From Brotaphodocola catenula (GTDB lineage Bacteria > Bacillota > Clostridia > Lachnospirales > Lachnospiraceae): a DNA stretch of 64,000 nt. The translations under genes and the position numbers were made by a program. The notes beneath the pieces were generated by a model, which did no database searches, was not told the DNA's origin, and saw only the letters and a list, made by a program, of their open reading frames with translations. Shown piece after piece: positions 26,027-37,158 of this stretch; position 1 is the first letter of the stretch, and every line of letters begins with the position of its first letter. The DNA is taken from assembly GCA_020686985.1 (NCBI GenBank), contig JAJEPU010000007.1:35167-99166 (forward strand). The letters are read 5' to 3'.

Positions 26027-27145
26027 ATGGAGGAAATGTGGCTGGAGTATTTCAGGCAGTATCTGGGGCAGGAATTTCCGAAATTTTTGAGCGAGAAAGT
26101 GTGGAATTACAAGGATGATCTGTGTGTGATTGGAGCACATGATCTTGCAGAGGCGACGGGAGATCTAGAGTGGGATGCATTTCTTGTAAATCAGGCACAC
26201 TGGCTGATGGCGGAAGATGGAACGGTTGCCAACTGGAAAGAGGGCGAGAACAACATCGACAAGATCAGTTTTGGAAAGTCGCTCAGAATTTTGCGGGATC
26301 TCACGGGCGATCCGGACTCGAAATATGCGGTTGCAGTGGAGTGCGCGTATGAGTTTTTGAAGCATTATCCGAGAACGGAGACTGGAAATTTCTGGCATAA
26401 GGACATTTATCCGAATCAGGTCTGGCTCGATGGACTCTACATGGCGATGCCGTTTTATGCAAAGACGATTGCGGAAAATGGAGACGATCGCTGGGATGAC
26501 ATCATTGACCAGTTTGAGAGCGCGCACCGTCTGCTCAGGGATGAAAAGAAAAAGCTCTATGTGCATGGCTGTGATGTGAGTAAAAAGGCGGACTGGGCAG
26601 ATCCTGAGACTGGAAGAAGCCCGGGAGTCTGGCTTCGCGCGGAGGGATGGTATCTGATGGCACTCTGCGATGTCTATGAGCTTGCAAAAGGTCGTACTGG
26701 GCGTGCAGAAAAGCTACGAGAACTTCTTGAGCGTGCCGTCGAGGGAATTCTTCTCTATCAGGATCAGAAGACGGGAATGTTCTATCAGAGTGTGGACCAC
26801 GCGGAACTTGAGGGAAACTATTTAGAGACTTCTGGAAGTGCGATGGTTGCCTATGCGCTGATGAAAGGAACAAGACTTGGAATTCTCCGTGCAGATCTTG
26901 GAGCGGAGGGAGAGCGGATTCTGGAAGGAATTCGGACTTCCTATTTAAAGCGAGAGGATGATGGTCTGCATCTTTATGGAATCTGTGCGAGTGCCGGACT
27001 TGGAGCGGGACCTGATCCGCATAACCGCAAAGACCGGACTGGAAAGCCTGAGTACTATGTGAGTGAAGTGCAGATGCGGGATAACCAGCACGGAAGTGCA
27101 GTGTGCATGATGGCGGTCAGTGAGCTTCTGCGACGGAAACACTAA
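26027..27145 (+). CDS. GH105 unsaturated (rhamno)galacturonyl hydrolase
   Basis: A 372-residue cytosolic (alpha/alpha)6-barrel enzyme of the YteR/YesR family, which releases the unsaturated uronate from the non-reducing end of pectin oligosaccharides made by lyases. WLDGLYMAMPFYA near residue 128 carries the catalytic Asp; the His/Trp-rich stretches GNFWHKD, VWLRAEGW and DNQHGSA line the active site. Start 26027 has AAGGAG ten bases upstream; an upstream in-frame ATG at 25976 is inside repeat sequence. Its presence implies that lyase products are imported, though no lyase lies in the window. Confidence 0.93.
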   Translation: MEEMWLEYFRQYLGQEFPKFLSEKVWNYKDDLCVIGAHDLAEATGDLEWDAFLVNQAHWLMAEDGTVANWKEGENNIDKISFGKSLRILRDLTGDPDSKYAVAVECAYEFLKHYPRTETGNFWHKDIYPNQVWLDGLYMAMPFYAKTIAENGDDRWDDIIDQFESAHRLLRDEKKKLYVHGCDVSKKADWADPETGRSPGVWLRAEGWYLMALCDVYELAKGRTGRAEKLRELLERAVEGILLYQDQKTGMFYQSVDHAELEGNYLETSGSAMVAYALMKGTRLGILRADLGAEGERILEGIRTSYLKREDDGLHLYGICASAGLGAGPDPHNRKDRTGKPEYYVSEVQMRDNQHGSAVCMMAVSELLRRKH

Positions 27146-27274
27146 AAGAAATTGAACATGTAATGGATTTTTAAAGTCTTTATACTGTATAGAATCTTAT
27201 TTTATATGGTAATAATGTTATGATGTAGTTTTATGATTTGAGGTAAAACAAATCTAGTATCTGGTATCTGGTAC

Positions 27275-27411
27275 GGCTCCGACAGCTGGATAAGTCATGC
27301 AAACGCGCTCTCGCTCCGGGTCCGACGTAGTGGTGCATAAGGTCGCAAAAGACGCGACCTAAACACCGACGTCTCACACGGGTTTGCATCGACTTTCCCA
27401 CTGCCGGAGCC
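27275..27411 (-). ncRNA. Candidate structured RNA or palindromic element, about 137 nt
   Basis: GC-rich island in AT-rich spacer. Bases 27275-27285 pair with 27401-27411; 27294-27304 with 27382-27393 (one bulge); ACGTC/GACGT and CACC/GGTG helices lie inside; a 7-bp hairpin AGGTCGC/GCGACCT caps the rod at 27340-27360; a small GCGCTCTCGC hairpin branches off at 27305-27314. The A-C mismatch in the outer stem becomes a G-U pair on the minus strand, which favours that strand. No terminator or promoter is obvious. It could instead be a non-autonomous repeat. No named family recognised. Confidence 0.5.
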
Positions 27412-27533
27412 TTTGCTACATTATCTTCAAGCATTACATATCCATTTTGCTTTATATGTGTAATTTGTTTTTAGCCTCTATCATTTTTCCAACTATTAAA
27501 AATTGATCTGGGAGATAACCATATTATGCTTCG

Positions 27534-27562
27534 TAGAAAAAAATATGAATTCGTGCTATAAT
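27534..27562 (+). promoter_or_regulatory. Promoter upstream of the kdgK leader
   Basis: TAGAAA (27534-27539), 17 bases, and TATAAT (27557-27562) with extended TGC. Transcription would begin near 27569, just before the folded leader element, and read into kdgK. Confidence 0.6.
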
Positions 27563-27575
27563 GGATGCGGAAAAT

Positions 27576-27708
27576 GTTACTGTTCACGGGTAGGCATTTT
27601 CTGAACTGAAAATGCCGTAAAATATAGTAGTGGTAGCAGATTTTGCCGATTTGGAATACGAAGCATCGGCAAAATCGGTTATTGTTTGCGCAAAGCGTGA
27701 ACAATAAC
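27576..27708 (+). repeat. Three-way-junction repeat element in the kdgK leader (full copy)
   Basis: Outer arms 27576-27588 and 27696-27708 pair over 13 bases with one G-T pair. Inside are a perfect 8-bp hairpin (27593-27600 with 27609-27616) and a perfect 12-bp hairpin (27639-27650 with 27665-27676). The right half (27665-27708) is related without gaps to 36917-36960 and 52730-52773. It could be a mobile palindromic repeat that now acts in the kdgK 5' leader. Confidence 0.65.
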
Positions 27709-27759
27709 TGAAAATACGAATCGAACAGGTATTGAATGCGTTCGGAAGGAATGAGAAAA

Positions 27760-28791
27760 ATGGAAAAGAAAAAGAAAGTACTCACGTTTGGAGAGATTAT
27801 GCTCCGTTTAAAGACTCCAGAACATCTGCGGATTGTGCAGGCGGATGGGTTTGAGGCGAGCTATGGCGGTGCGGAGGCGAATGTGTCGGCGTCGCTTGCG
27901 ATGTTTGAAGATCCGGTACATTTTGTGACGAAACTGCCGGACAATCCGGTGGGAATGGCGGCGCTCGGAGAACTGCGCCGTTTTGGAGTTGATACCTCCC
28001 GTGTTGTGAGGGGCGGAAAACGTCTTGGTATCTATTATTTTGAGAAGGGCAGTGATATTCGTCCGACGAATGTGGTCTATGATCGAGAATACAGTGCATT
28101 TTCTATGGCAGAGGCGAGAGAGTTTGACTGGGAGACTCTGCTTGCGGATGTGGATGTTTTTTACTTTTCGGGTGTAACTCCGGCAGTCAGTGAGTCTGTG
28201 CATCAGGCGGTTAAGAATGCTCTGAAAGTCTGCACCGAGCGAGGAATTGAGGTTGTCTGTGACTTGAATTACCGCTCAAAGATGTGGAGCAGTGAACGCG
28301 CCCAGCAGGTGATGGGAGAGTTAATGAAGGATGTGACGATCTGCATCGCCAATGATGAGGATTTTGAGTCCTCGCTTGGAATTCATGCCTTTGACGGTGA
28401 TATGGCGCACGGAATTGACCAGATTGACACTTATAAGCGTGGAATGAAGGAGATCATGGAGCGTTATCCGAATTGCCATGCAGTTGCAAGTGTTCTGCGA
28501 AATATGCATACCGTGGAGGATGGAGATTGGATGGGAATCTATCTGACTGGCGATACGTTTTTTGAAACTCCGGTTCATACGGTACACAGTCTTGAAGCAG
28601 TAGGAGCTGGAGATGCGTTTGCCGGAGCTCTGCTTCACGGTCTTGTGAATGGATTTACACCTCAGAAGATGATTGACTTTGCGATTGCGGGAAGTGTCAT
28701 GAAGTTGATGATTCAGTATGACTTCAATGTCGTGAATGAAGCAGAAATTCTGCGGATTATGAAGTCGAATGACACAAACTTGCAGAGATAA
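27760..28791 (+). CDS. kdgK: 2-keto-3-deoxygluconate kinase (PfkB family)
   Basis: A 343-residue ribokinase-like sugar kinase that phosphorylates KDG to KDPG, the last step before aldol cleavage in the uronate pathway. The N-terminal FGEIMLRL and YGGAEANVSASLA stretches are typical of KdgK, and the C-terminal VGAGDAFAGALLHGL is the PfkB signature with the catalytic Asp. Start 27760 has GGAAGGA at nine bases; an in-frame ATG at 27751 is too close to it. It stands downstream of the GH28-GH105 genes with its own promoter and structured leader. Confidence 0.88.
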   Translation: MEKKKKVLTFGEIMLRLKTPEHLRIVQADGFEASYGGAEANVSASLAMFEDPVHFVTKLPDNPVGMAALGELRRFGVDTSRVVRGGKRLGIYYFEKGSDIRPTNVVYDREYSAFSMAEAREFDWETLLADVDVFYFSGVTPAVSESVHQAVKNALKVCTERGIEVVCDLNYRSKMWSSERAQQVMGELMKDVTICIANDEDFESSLGIHAFDGDMAHGIDQIDTYKRGMKEIMERYPNCHAVASVLRNMHTVEDGDWMGIYLTGDTFFETPVHTVHSLEAVGAGDAFAGALLHGLVNGFTPQKMIDFAIAGSVMKLMIQYDFNVVNEAEILRIMKSNDTNLQR

Positions 28792-28884
28792 GAATATAAT
28801 TTTCAGAATATTCTAATTTAAGAAAAAATTGCGACATAAGAAAGGTCACCATCCCGCTTTGGTTAATTTTCCTAAAATTTCATT

Positions 28885-28921
28885 AAAAAAAGGAATCGAT
28901 TCCGGTCGATTTCTTTTTTTT
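28885..28921 (+). terminator. Terminator after kdgK
   Basis: A 14-bp stem (28885-28898 with 28907-28920, one G-T pair) with an 8-base loop and A/T-runs in the arms. The region up to the atp promoter holds nothing else I can name. Confidence 0.75.
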
Positions 28922-29052
28922 AATAAAGAAAGCATAAATTTTTAAGAGAGTGAAGAAAAAAAGGTTCCAAAAATGGAAAAAGATAATGAAATATATTTCA
29001 GCCATTTTTTAGTTAATAACATGAAGGTTATGAATTCATAACAATTCCATAT

Positions 29053-29081
29053 TTGAAATTATAAAATTAAATGATTATAAT
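29053..29081 (+). promoter_or_regulatory. Promoter of the ATP synthase operon
   Basis: TTGAAA (29053-29058), 17 bases, TATAAT (29076-29081). The leader to atpB is about 170 bases and contains two mini-ORFs (29093-29167 and 29164-29193) joined by ATGA, without clear ribosome-binding sites. Confidence 0.72.
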
Positions 29082-29257
29082 AAGCAGAGCCGATGGAAAT
29101 TAAGCGTTTGGAAGAAAAGAAGAGACAGCATAGGAATGACATCGTGGAGATGACACCAGAGGAATGACAGAATTTCTTCCGAACAAAACTTAATATCGGT
29201 CGGCTTTTGGCTTTGATGAGTGTTTAAAATACATAAGGAGGAAAGGGGGAAGCGGTT

Positions 29258-29944
29258 ATGGATGGACTTGTTGATTCCCTGATGGAAGAACTGAACTGTC
29301 AGGTGGCATTTACCATTCCGATTTTTGGCGGAATTGATGTCCTTGAGTCGGTGGCAGTGACGTGGATCATTATGGGAATCATGATGGTTGCAACGCTGAT
29401 TCTCGTTCACGGATTGAAGGTCAGAAAGATCGGAACGAAACAGGCGGTGCTTGAAAGTGGATTCACTTTCATCTGGAATTTTTTCGAGGAGCTTCTTGGA
29501 AAAGAGGGGACGGATTATATTCCGTATCTGATCACCGTGGTTCTCTACATAGGAATTGCCAATATGATCGGACTTCTGGGATTCAAATCACCGACAAAGG
29601 ATTTGAATGTGACGATCTCACTTGCCGTGATGAGCATCATTCTTGTGGAGGTCGCAGGAATCCGGAAAAAGGGAGTGAAGGGGTGGATCAAGAGTTTTGC
29701 AGAACCGATCCCGATCATCGCCCCGATCAATGTACTTGAGCTGTTTATCCGGCCGTTGTCGCTTTGTATGCGACTGTTTGGTAATGTGCTCGGTGCCGTG
29801 GTAGTCATGGCACTGATCAAATACCTGGTACCGCTTGTGGCGCCGCTGCCGTTCAGCTTTTATTTTGATATATTTGATGGAGTGATTCAGGCTTATGTCT
29901 TTGTATTCCTCACATCATTATATATAAAAGAGGCCATTGAGTAA
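29258..29944 (+). CDS. atpB: F0 ATP synthase subunit a
   Basis: The 228-residue a subunit forms the ion half-channels next to the c ring. Five or six helices are predicted, and RPLSLCMRLFGN near residue 165 contains the essential arginine. AAGGAGGAAAG precedes the ATG. It is the first gene of an eight-gene operon in the order a, c, b, delta, alpha, gamma, beta, epsilon; no atpI is present. Confidence 0.96.
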   Translation: MDGLVDSLMEELNCQVAFTIPIFGGIDVLESVAVTWIIMGIMMVATLILVHGLKVRKIGTKQAVLESGFTFIWNFFEELLGKEGTDYIPYLITVVLYIGIANMIGLLGFKSPTKDLNVTISLAVMSIILVEVAGIRKKGVKGWIKSFAEPIPIIAPINVLELFIRPLSLCMRLFGNVLGAVVVMALIKYLVPLVAPLPFSFYFDIFDGVIQAYVFVFLTSLYIKEAIE

Positions 29945-30041
29945 TTTTATTTCAGATGGCACAAAAAGAAACAAGCATACATAAGAACATGTACTCTTAA
30001 ACTGTTTGAGAGCGCATACGAACAAAAAGGAGAGTAGAATC

Positions 30042-30266
30042 ATGACAGGATTAATCGCAATCGGTGCAGCAGTTGCAGTTATCACAGGAATTGGAGCAGG
30101 ACTTGGAATTGGAATGGCAACTTCCAAGGCAGTAGATGCCATTGCAAGACAGCCTGAGGCAGATGGAAAGATCACAAAGGCACTTCTTCTTGGATGTGCT
30201 CTGGCAGAGGCAACCGCTATTTACGGTTTCGTAATCGGTCTTCTGATCATTCTGTTCTTAAAATAA
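30042..30266 (+). CDS. atpE: F0 ATP synthase subunit c
   Basis: A 74-residue hairpin of two helices joined by the polar ARQPEA loop. Glu56 is the ion-binding carboxylate, with Thr58 and Tyr61 nearby. In Na+-type rings a glutamine on helix 1 and a serine after the Glu help bind sodium; here the matching residues are Ile23 and Ala57, so proton coupling is more likely. Start 30042 has AAGGAGAG upstream; the longer frame starts outside it. Confidence 0.96.
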   Translation: MTGLIAIGAAVAVITGIGAGLGIGMATSKAVDAIARQPEADGKITKALLLGCALAEATAIYGFVIGLLIILFLK

Positions 30267-30326
30267 TAAAGAGAGCAAGACAACGATTTTCAGAGCAAGA
30301 AAGTTAGAATAAGAAAGGCAGACGCA

Positions 30327-30818
30327 ATGTTAAACATCAATTTCTGGAACATTGCCTTTACAGTCATCAATCTGTTAGTCCTTTACTTCTTCATGAGACA
30401 TTTTCTTGTAAAGCCAATGCAGGCGATCCTGGAAGAGAGAAAGCAGATGGTTGAGAGAGATCTCGATGATGCTACAAGATCGAAGCAGGAAGCTGAGAAA
30501 ATGAAGCGTGAGTACGAGGCTTCGATTCAGAACGCTGACGCGGAAGCAGACAGGATTGTGGAAACGGCAAAGGCGAGAGGAACCGAGGAGTATAACCGGA
30601 TTCTCGCACAGGCAAAGACCGATGCCACAAAGAAGATGGAAGAGGCAGACAGAACGATTGCGCTGGAGCGGGAAAAAACGCTCTCCGACCTGCGGGCTTC
30701 CGTTGCCGATCTGGCAATGGTGGCTACGGCAAAATTACTTGCAGAGCAGAGCGGTCCGCAGAATGATCGAAACTGTTACGATGCATTTTTAAGTCAATCA
30801 GGTGAGAAGCATGACTGA
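30327..30818 (+). CDS. atpF: F0 ATP synthase subunit b
   Basis: A 163-residue stator protein with an N-terminal membrane helix (about 5-25), a basic KPMQAIL turn and a long charged coiled coil. It links the a subunit to delta and the alpha3beta3 head. Its last eight bases overlap atpH, indicating coupled translation. Confidence 0.95.
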   Translation: MLNINFWNIAFTVINLLVLYFFMRHFLVKPMQAILEERKQMVERDLDDATRSKQEAEKMKREYEASIQNADAEADRIVETAKARGTEEYNRILAQAKTDATKKMEEADRTIALEREKTLSDLRASVADLAMVATAKLLAEQSGPQNDRNCYDAFLSQSGEKHD

Positions 30819-31326
30819 AGAGGCAAGATTATACGGAACCGTGCTCTATGAGCTTAAAGTTCCGCAGGAAATGGTAAAAAAGACCGGCGAGATTCTGGAG
30901 CGAAATCCGGAGCTTGTGCGGGTGCTTCAAAGTCCGGTTTACCGGAGAGAAAAGAAACATGCCATCATAGAGGAAATTTGGAAAACACCGGAGTTTTCCA
31001 GTGTGATGATCAAATTTCTGAAAAAAGCCTGTGATGCCGGTGCAATCGCAGAGTTTTCACAGATTATGGATATCTGCGAGAGATGTGAAAGAGTTGCAGA
31101 CGGAGTAATGAGTGCAGAACTTTGGTATGTGACAGAGCCGGATGAGGTGCAACTGGAAGGCATTCGGCAGTTTCTGAAAAAAACTTATGGAAAGAGGGAA
31201 GTCCAGTTGAGTCTGGCTTCTCACCCGGAGCTGATGGGCGGATTTGTCCTGAAGACCGGAGATGTGGAATACGATTACAGCCTTCTCGGAAAATTAAAGA
31301 AATTGAGTCAGGCTGTGGCGGGATAG
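30811..31326 (+). CDS. atpH: F1 ATP synthase subunit delta
   Basis: A 171-residue delta/OSCP subunit joining the b stator to the top of F1. The [23 protein letters not shown] region at the C-terminus is diagnostic. Start 30811 is preferred over an in-frame ATG at 30802, being preceded by AGGTGAG and encoding the expected N-terminus. Confidence 0.93.
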   Translation: MTEEARLYGTVLYELKVPQEMVKKTGEILERNPELVRVLQSPVYRREKKHAIIEEIWKTPEFSSVMIKFLKKACDAGAIAEFSQIMDICERCERVADGVMSAELWYVTEPDEVQLEGIRQFLKKTYGKREVQLSLASHPELMGGFVLKTGDVEYDYSLLGKLKKLSQAVAG

Positions 31327-32844
31327 GAGTTTTGGTGATATGAGTACAATCAGTTCTCAGGAAATCATCTCCATCATCAAAGGTGAGATTGAAGATTACG
31401 ACGAGCATGCAGGGCTGGTTTCGGAGACCGGCTCCGTCATCTGGGTCGGCGACGGCATTGCGATCGTCTACGGTATTGATCACGCCATGTATGGAGAGAT
31501 TGTCATATTTGAAAACGGAGTCCGCGGAATGGTTCAGGATATCCGGAAAAATGAGATTGGCTGTATCCTTTTTGGAAAGGATACGGAGATCGTCGAGGGC
31601 ACAAAGGTGACGCGGACAAAGAAGCGTGCCGGTGTCCCGATCGGAAAAGAATTTCTCGGTCGTGTTGTGAATGCGCTCGGTGAGCCGATTGACGGTATGG
31701 GGCCGGCGAAGGAGGAGGCTTATCTTCCGGTCGAGGAGGAAGCCCCGGGAATCGTGGAAAGAAAGTCCGTCGGAGTTCCGATGGAGACAGGTATTCTCGC
31801 GATCGACTCGATGTTCCCAATCGGACGCGGACAGCGTGAGTTGATCATCGGAGATCGTCAGACCGGAAAGACCTCGATTGCAATGGATACGATTCTGAAC
31901 CAGAAGGGAAAAGATGTGATCTGTATCTATGTCGCAATCGGACAGAAGGCTTCGACGGTTGCAAAACTGGTCAACACGCTGAAGAAGAATGACGCGATGG
32001 ATTACACGATCGTCATGGCATCAACGGCAAGCGATCCGGCACCGATGCAGTACATCGCCCCATATGCAGGAACCGCAATGGCTGAGTTCTTCATGCGTCA
32101 GGGCAAGGATGTTCTGATCGTTTACGATGATCTGTCAAAGCATGCAGTTGCTTACCGTGCACTGTCTCTGCTTTTGGAGCGTTCTCCGGGACGTGAGGCA
32201 TATCCGGGCGATGTCTTTTACCTGCATTCCCGTCTGCTTGAGCGTTCAAGCCGTTTGAACGATGCGCTTGGCGGGGGATCGATCACCGCACTGCCGATCA
32301 TTGAGACACAGGCGGGTGATGTATCTGCATATATTCCGACAAACGTGATCTCGATCACAGATGGTCAGATTTTCCTTGAGAGCTCTCTGTTCTTCTCCGG
32401 TCAGCGTCCGGCAGTCAACGTCGGTCTTTCGGTTTCCCGTGTCGGCGGAGCCGCTCAGACAAAGGCAATGAAGAAGGCGAGTGGAAGCATCCGTATCGAT
32501 CTGGCACAGTACCGTGAGATGGAAGTCTTCACACAGTTCAGCTCCGATCTGGATGATGCGACGAAGGAACAGCTTGCATACGGAAAGCGTTTGATGGAAC
32601 TGCTCAAACAGCCTCTTGGAAGACCGCTTGCGATGCATGAGCAGGTGATCACGCTTTGCACAGCGACGCATCGGGTGATGCTGAGTGTGGAGATTTCTCA
32701 GATTAAGGAATTTCAGATGCAGTTGCTTGCCTGGTTTGACGAGAAACACCCGGAGATCGGAAAAGAGCTGGAGGAGACGAAGGTCCTCAGCGATGAGCTT
32801 TCCGGACGGATTGTGGAACTTGCAAAGCAGTTTAAGGAGGCAGT

Positions 32845-35210
<2,366 letters not shown>

Positions 35211-35231
35211 GTGGGGTAAAGGAGCAGAAAA

Positions 35232-35651
35232 ATGGCAACATTTTGGTTGAAAATCATTGCCAGCGACCATGTATTTTACAATGGAAGTTGTGAGACACTG
35301 GTTGTTCCGGCTCACGATGGCGAACTTGGAATTCTGCCTCACCGGGAGGCGATGATCCTTGCGACGCAGGAGGGCGAGATGCGTTTTCGTGTTCCGGGTG
35401 AGGAGACGGATCGCAGAGTCATTGTCGGAATCGGGATTGTTCAGGTCGCAAACAACCGAGTGATGGCAGTTGTGGACTCGGCAGAGCGTCCGGAGGACAT
35501 CGATGAGGCGAGAGCAAAACTGGCACTCGAGCGAGCAAAAGAACAGCTCCGCCAGAAACAGAGTATTCGAGAATACTATATGACGCAGGCGGCAATGGCG
35601 CGTGCACTCTCAAGACTTCACGGCTCCGCCTATCATGAAAAAGGATTATAA
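35232..35651 (+). CDS. atpC: F1 ATP synthase subunit epsilon
   Basis: A 139-residue subunit with a beta-sandwich (GELGILPHREAM region) and a C-terminal helical hairpin rich in Ala, Arg and Glu, which can inhibit ATP hydrolysis. It closes the operon; a stem-loop follows at 35657. Confidence 0.94.
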   Translation: MATFWLKIIASDHVFYNGSCETLVVPAHDGELGILPHREAMILATQEGEMRFRVPGEETDRRVIVGIGIVQVANNRVMAVVDSAERPEDIDEARAKLALERAKEQLRQKQSIREYYMTQAAMARALSRLHGSAYHEKGL

Positions 35652-35656
35652 TAATA

Positions 35657-35701
35657 AGAGCTTCTCATACCGTGGTTTTGTCATACGGAGGGGAAGCTCT
35701 T
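35657..35701. terminator. Possible terminator between atpC and a converging LysR gene
   Basis: AAGAGCTTCTC (35657-35667) pairs with GGGAAGCTCTT ending at 35701 with one mismatch-like G-T pair. The T-run is better on the minus strand (TTATTATTAT), so it may mainly end the LysR transcript. Confidence 0.45.
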
Positions 35702-35760
35702 GCCATAGGAATTTATATAAATGTATCGGGGCCCCGGGCGAGAAAGATCGTCGAAGATCC

Positions 35761-36669
35761 TCACATCCACTCCAAATTATTGACGAGAAAATCGCAGAAT
35801 TCCTGCACGACCGGTTTGCTCTTCCCCTGTTCGGAGCGCATCAGGACGATCTGCCTGCGACATTTTAAGTCGGAGATTGGCAGAAGGCGCACCGGAGAAT
35901 CTGCTGTTTGCGATTCCCACTGTGCGGGGAGCGGACCCCATGAGTACTGTGGCCAGAAACCGATTCCCATGCCGGCGGCAATCAGGTTGCGGACAGTCTC
36001 GGTCGTATCGCTCTCAAATATAATCCGCGGGGAGAAGCCAAGTTCTAGAAAATAGCTGTTTGTGATCTGGCGGATCGGGCGGGAGCCTGCAAGACAGATG
36101 TATCCCGCATGTCTGGTATCGGCAAGGCGAATCGATGGTTGCTCTCCATAAGGAGAGGCAGAGGGAACCGCGAGATAGAGGTCTTCCTCAAGCATGACGG
36201 TCGCGTGGTTGCGGTCGGCGGAGGCAAAGTCTGACCGTCTTGCAGTCACGCAAAGATCATAGTCTGAGTTTGCATGTGGATCGGTCATCTGATACGATTG
36301 GTAGAGCTGGAAATTGACATCCGGGCGAAGTGCGCGAAATGCAATGATCCGGTTGGTGATTAGTGCAGAGGCAGAGAGCAGGCGCAGACGGATCGTGTGC
36401 GTCGCCAGCTCTTTTCCACACTGAAGTTCCTCGATTGTGCGGTCGAGATCATTGATCAGAGGAAGCAGACGCTGTTGAAAGAATCTTCCAGAGTCATTGA
36501 GCTCAATACTGCGGTTCTTTCGCTCAAAGAGTGGAACCCCGAGCTCGCTCTCAAGACGGTGAATCGCCTGAGAGAGTGCAGGCTGTGCGATCTGAAGATG
36601 TTCGGCAGCCTTTGTGATGTGCTGATATTCCGCGGCTGCGAGAAAGTATTTTAATTGTAGTAATTCCAT
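35761..36669 (-). CDS. LysR-family transcriptional regulator
   Basis: A 302-residue LysR-type regulator with helix-turn-helix at about residues 1-60 (ITKAAEHLQIAQPALSQAIHRLE) and an effector domain thereafter (GMGIGFWPQYSWG near 240). Start 36669 follows GGAGGG on the minus strand; the longer frame adds 21 residues without homology to the family. It is divergent from the motor-EPS operon and convergent with atp. Whether it controls the divergent operon is open. Confidence 0.9.
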   Translation of the reverse strand: MELLQLKYFLAAAEYQHITKAAEHLQIAQPALSQAIHRLESELGVPLFERKNRSIELNDSGRFFQQRLLPLINDLDRTIEELQCGKELATHTIRLRLLSASALITNRIIAFRALRPDVNFQLYQSYQMTDPHANSDYDLCVTARRSDFASADRNHATVMLEEDLYLAVPSASPYGEQPSIRLADTRHAGYICLAGSRPIRQITNSYFLELGFSPRIIFESDTTETVRNLIAAGMGIGFWPQYSWGPLPAQWESQTADSPVRLLPISDLKCRRQIVLMRSEQGKSKPVVQEFCDFLVNNLEWM

Positions 36670-36888
36670 GCGTTCTCCCTCCGAATCTTCTATAGAAAAA
36701 GTTTGCAAATCATTCTGGAAATCGAAATTCAAAAAATGATAATCATTCCCAATAAGATAGACAACAAGAATTTGAAAATAAAAATCTTTATAGGAAATCT
36801 CATTATATCACGCAGAAAGAAAAGTCGCAACTGTCCGAATCTTGTCAGAAAATGTGAAATAAAATTTTATATAATAGATACAATGGCG

Positions 36889-36960
36889 GGGGATTTGCTG
36901 ATTTGTAATGCGAAGCATCGGAAAAATCTGTTGTGGTCTGTACAATGCATGAACAGTAGT
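36889..36960 (+). repeat. Diverged copy of the kdgK-leader repeat
   Basis: The stretch GATTTGTAATGCGAAGCATC and what follows (36917-36960) aligns without gaps to 27665-27708. The left arm is decayed. It sits in the 489-base spacer before the motor operon, just after AT-rich sequence with TATAAT (36870-36875). The remainder of the spacer shows no gene and no c-di-GMP riboswitch signature. Confidence 0.6.
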
Positions 36961-37158
36961 GAGTGTGTTGTATTTTTAAGAAAACTTTTCAAGAAAACTT
37001 GCTTTTAAAAGATAGAGATGGTACACTGTAACCGATTTCTACTGCCCGACTGTCAGAAAAAGATGACTTTTTTGAGACCAGTGGAGATCATTTGGGACAC
37101 AATCTATCAATGCTTTTTGAAAAGAAATTCAGCGATACAAAGGAGTTAAGAACGGGAT

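Noticed and set aside
27231..27434. 67-codon minus-strand frame across the GC-rich element
   Set aside because: Arg/Cys-rich translation of nested palindromes; the structure, not the frame, is the signal.
36670..37158. c-di-GMP riboswitch before the motor-EAL operon
   Set aside because: No GEMM-type conserved sequence or tetraloop-receptor pattern was found.
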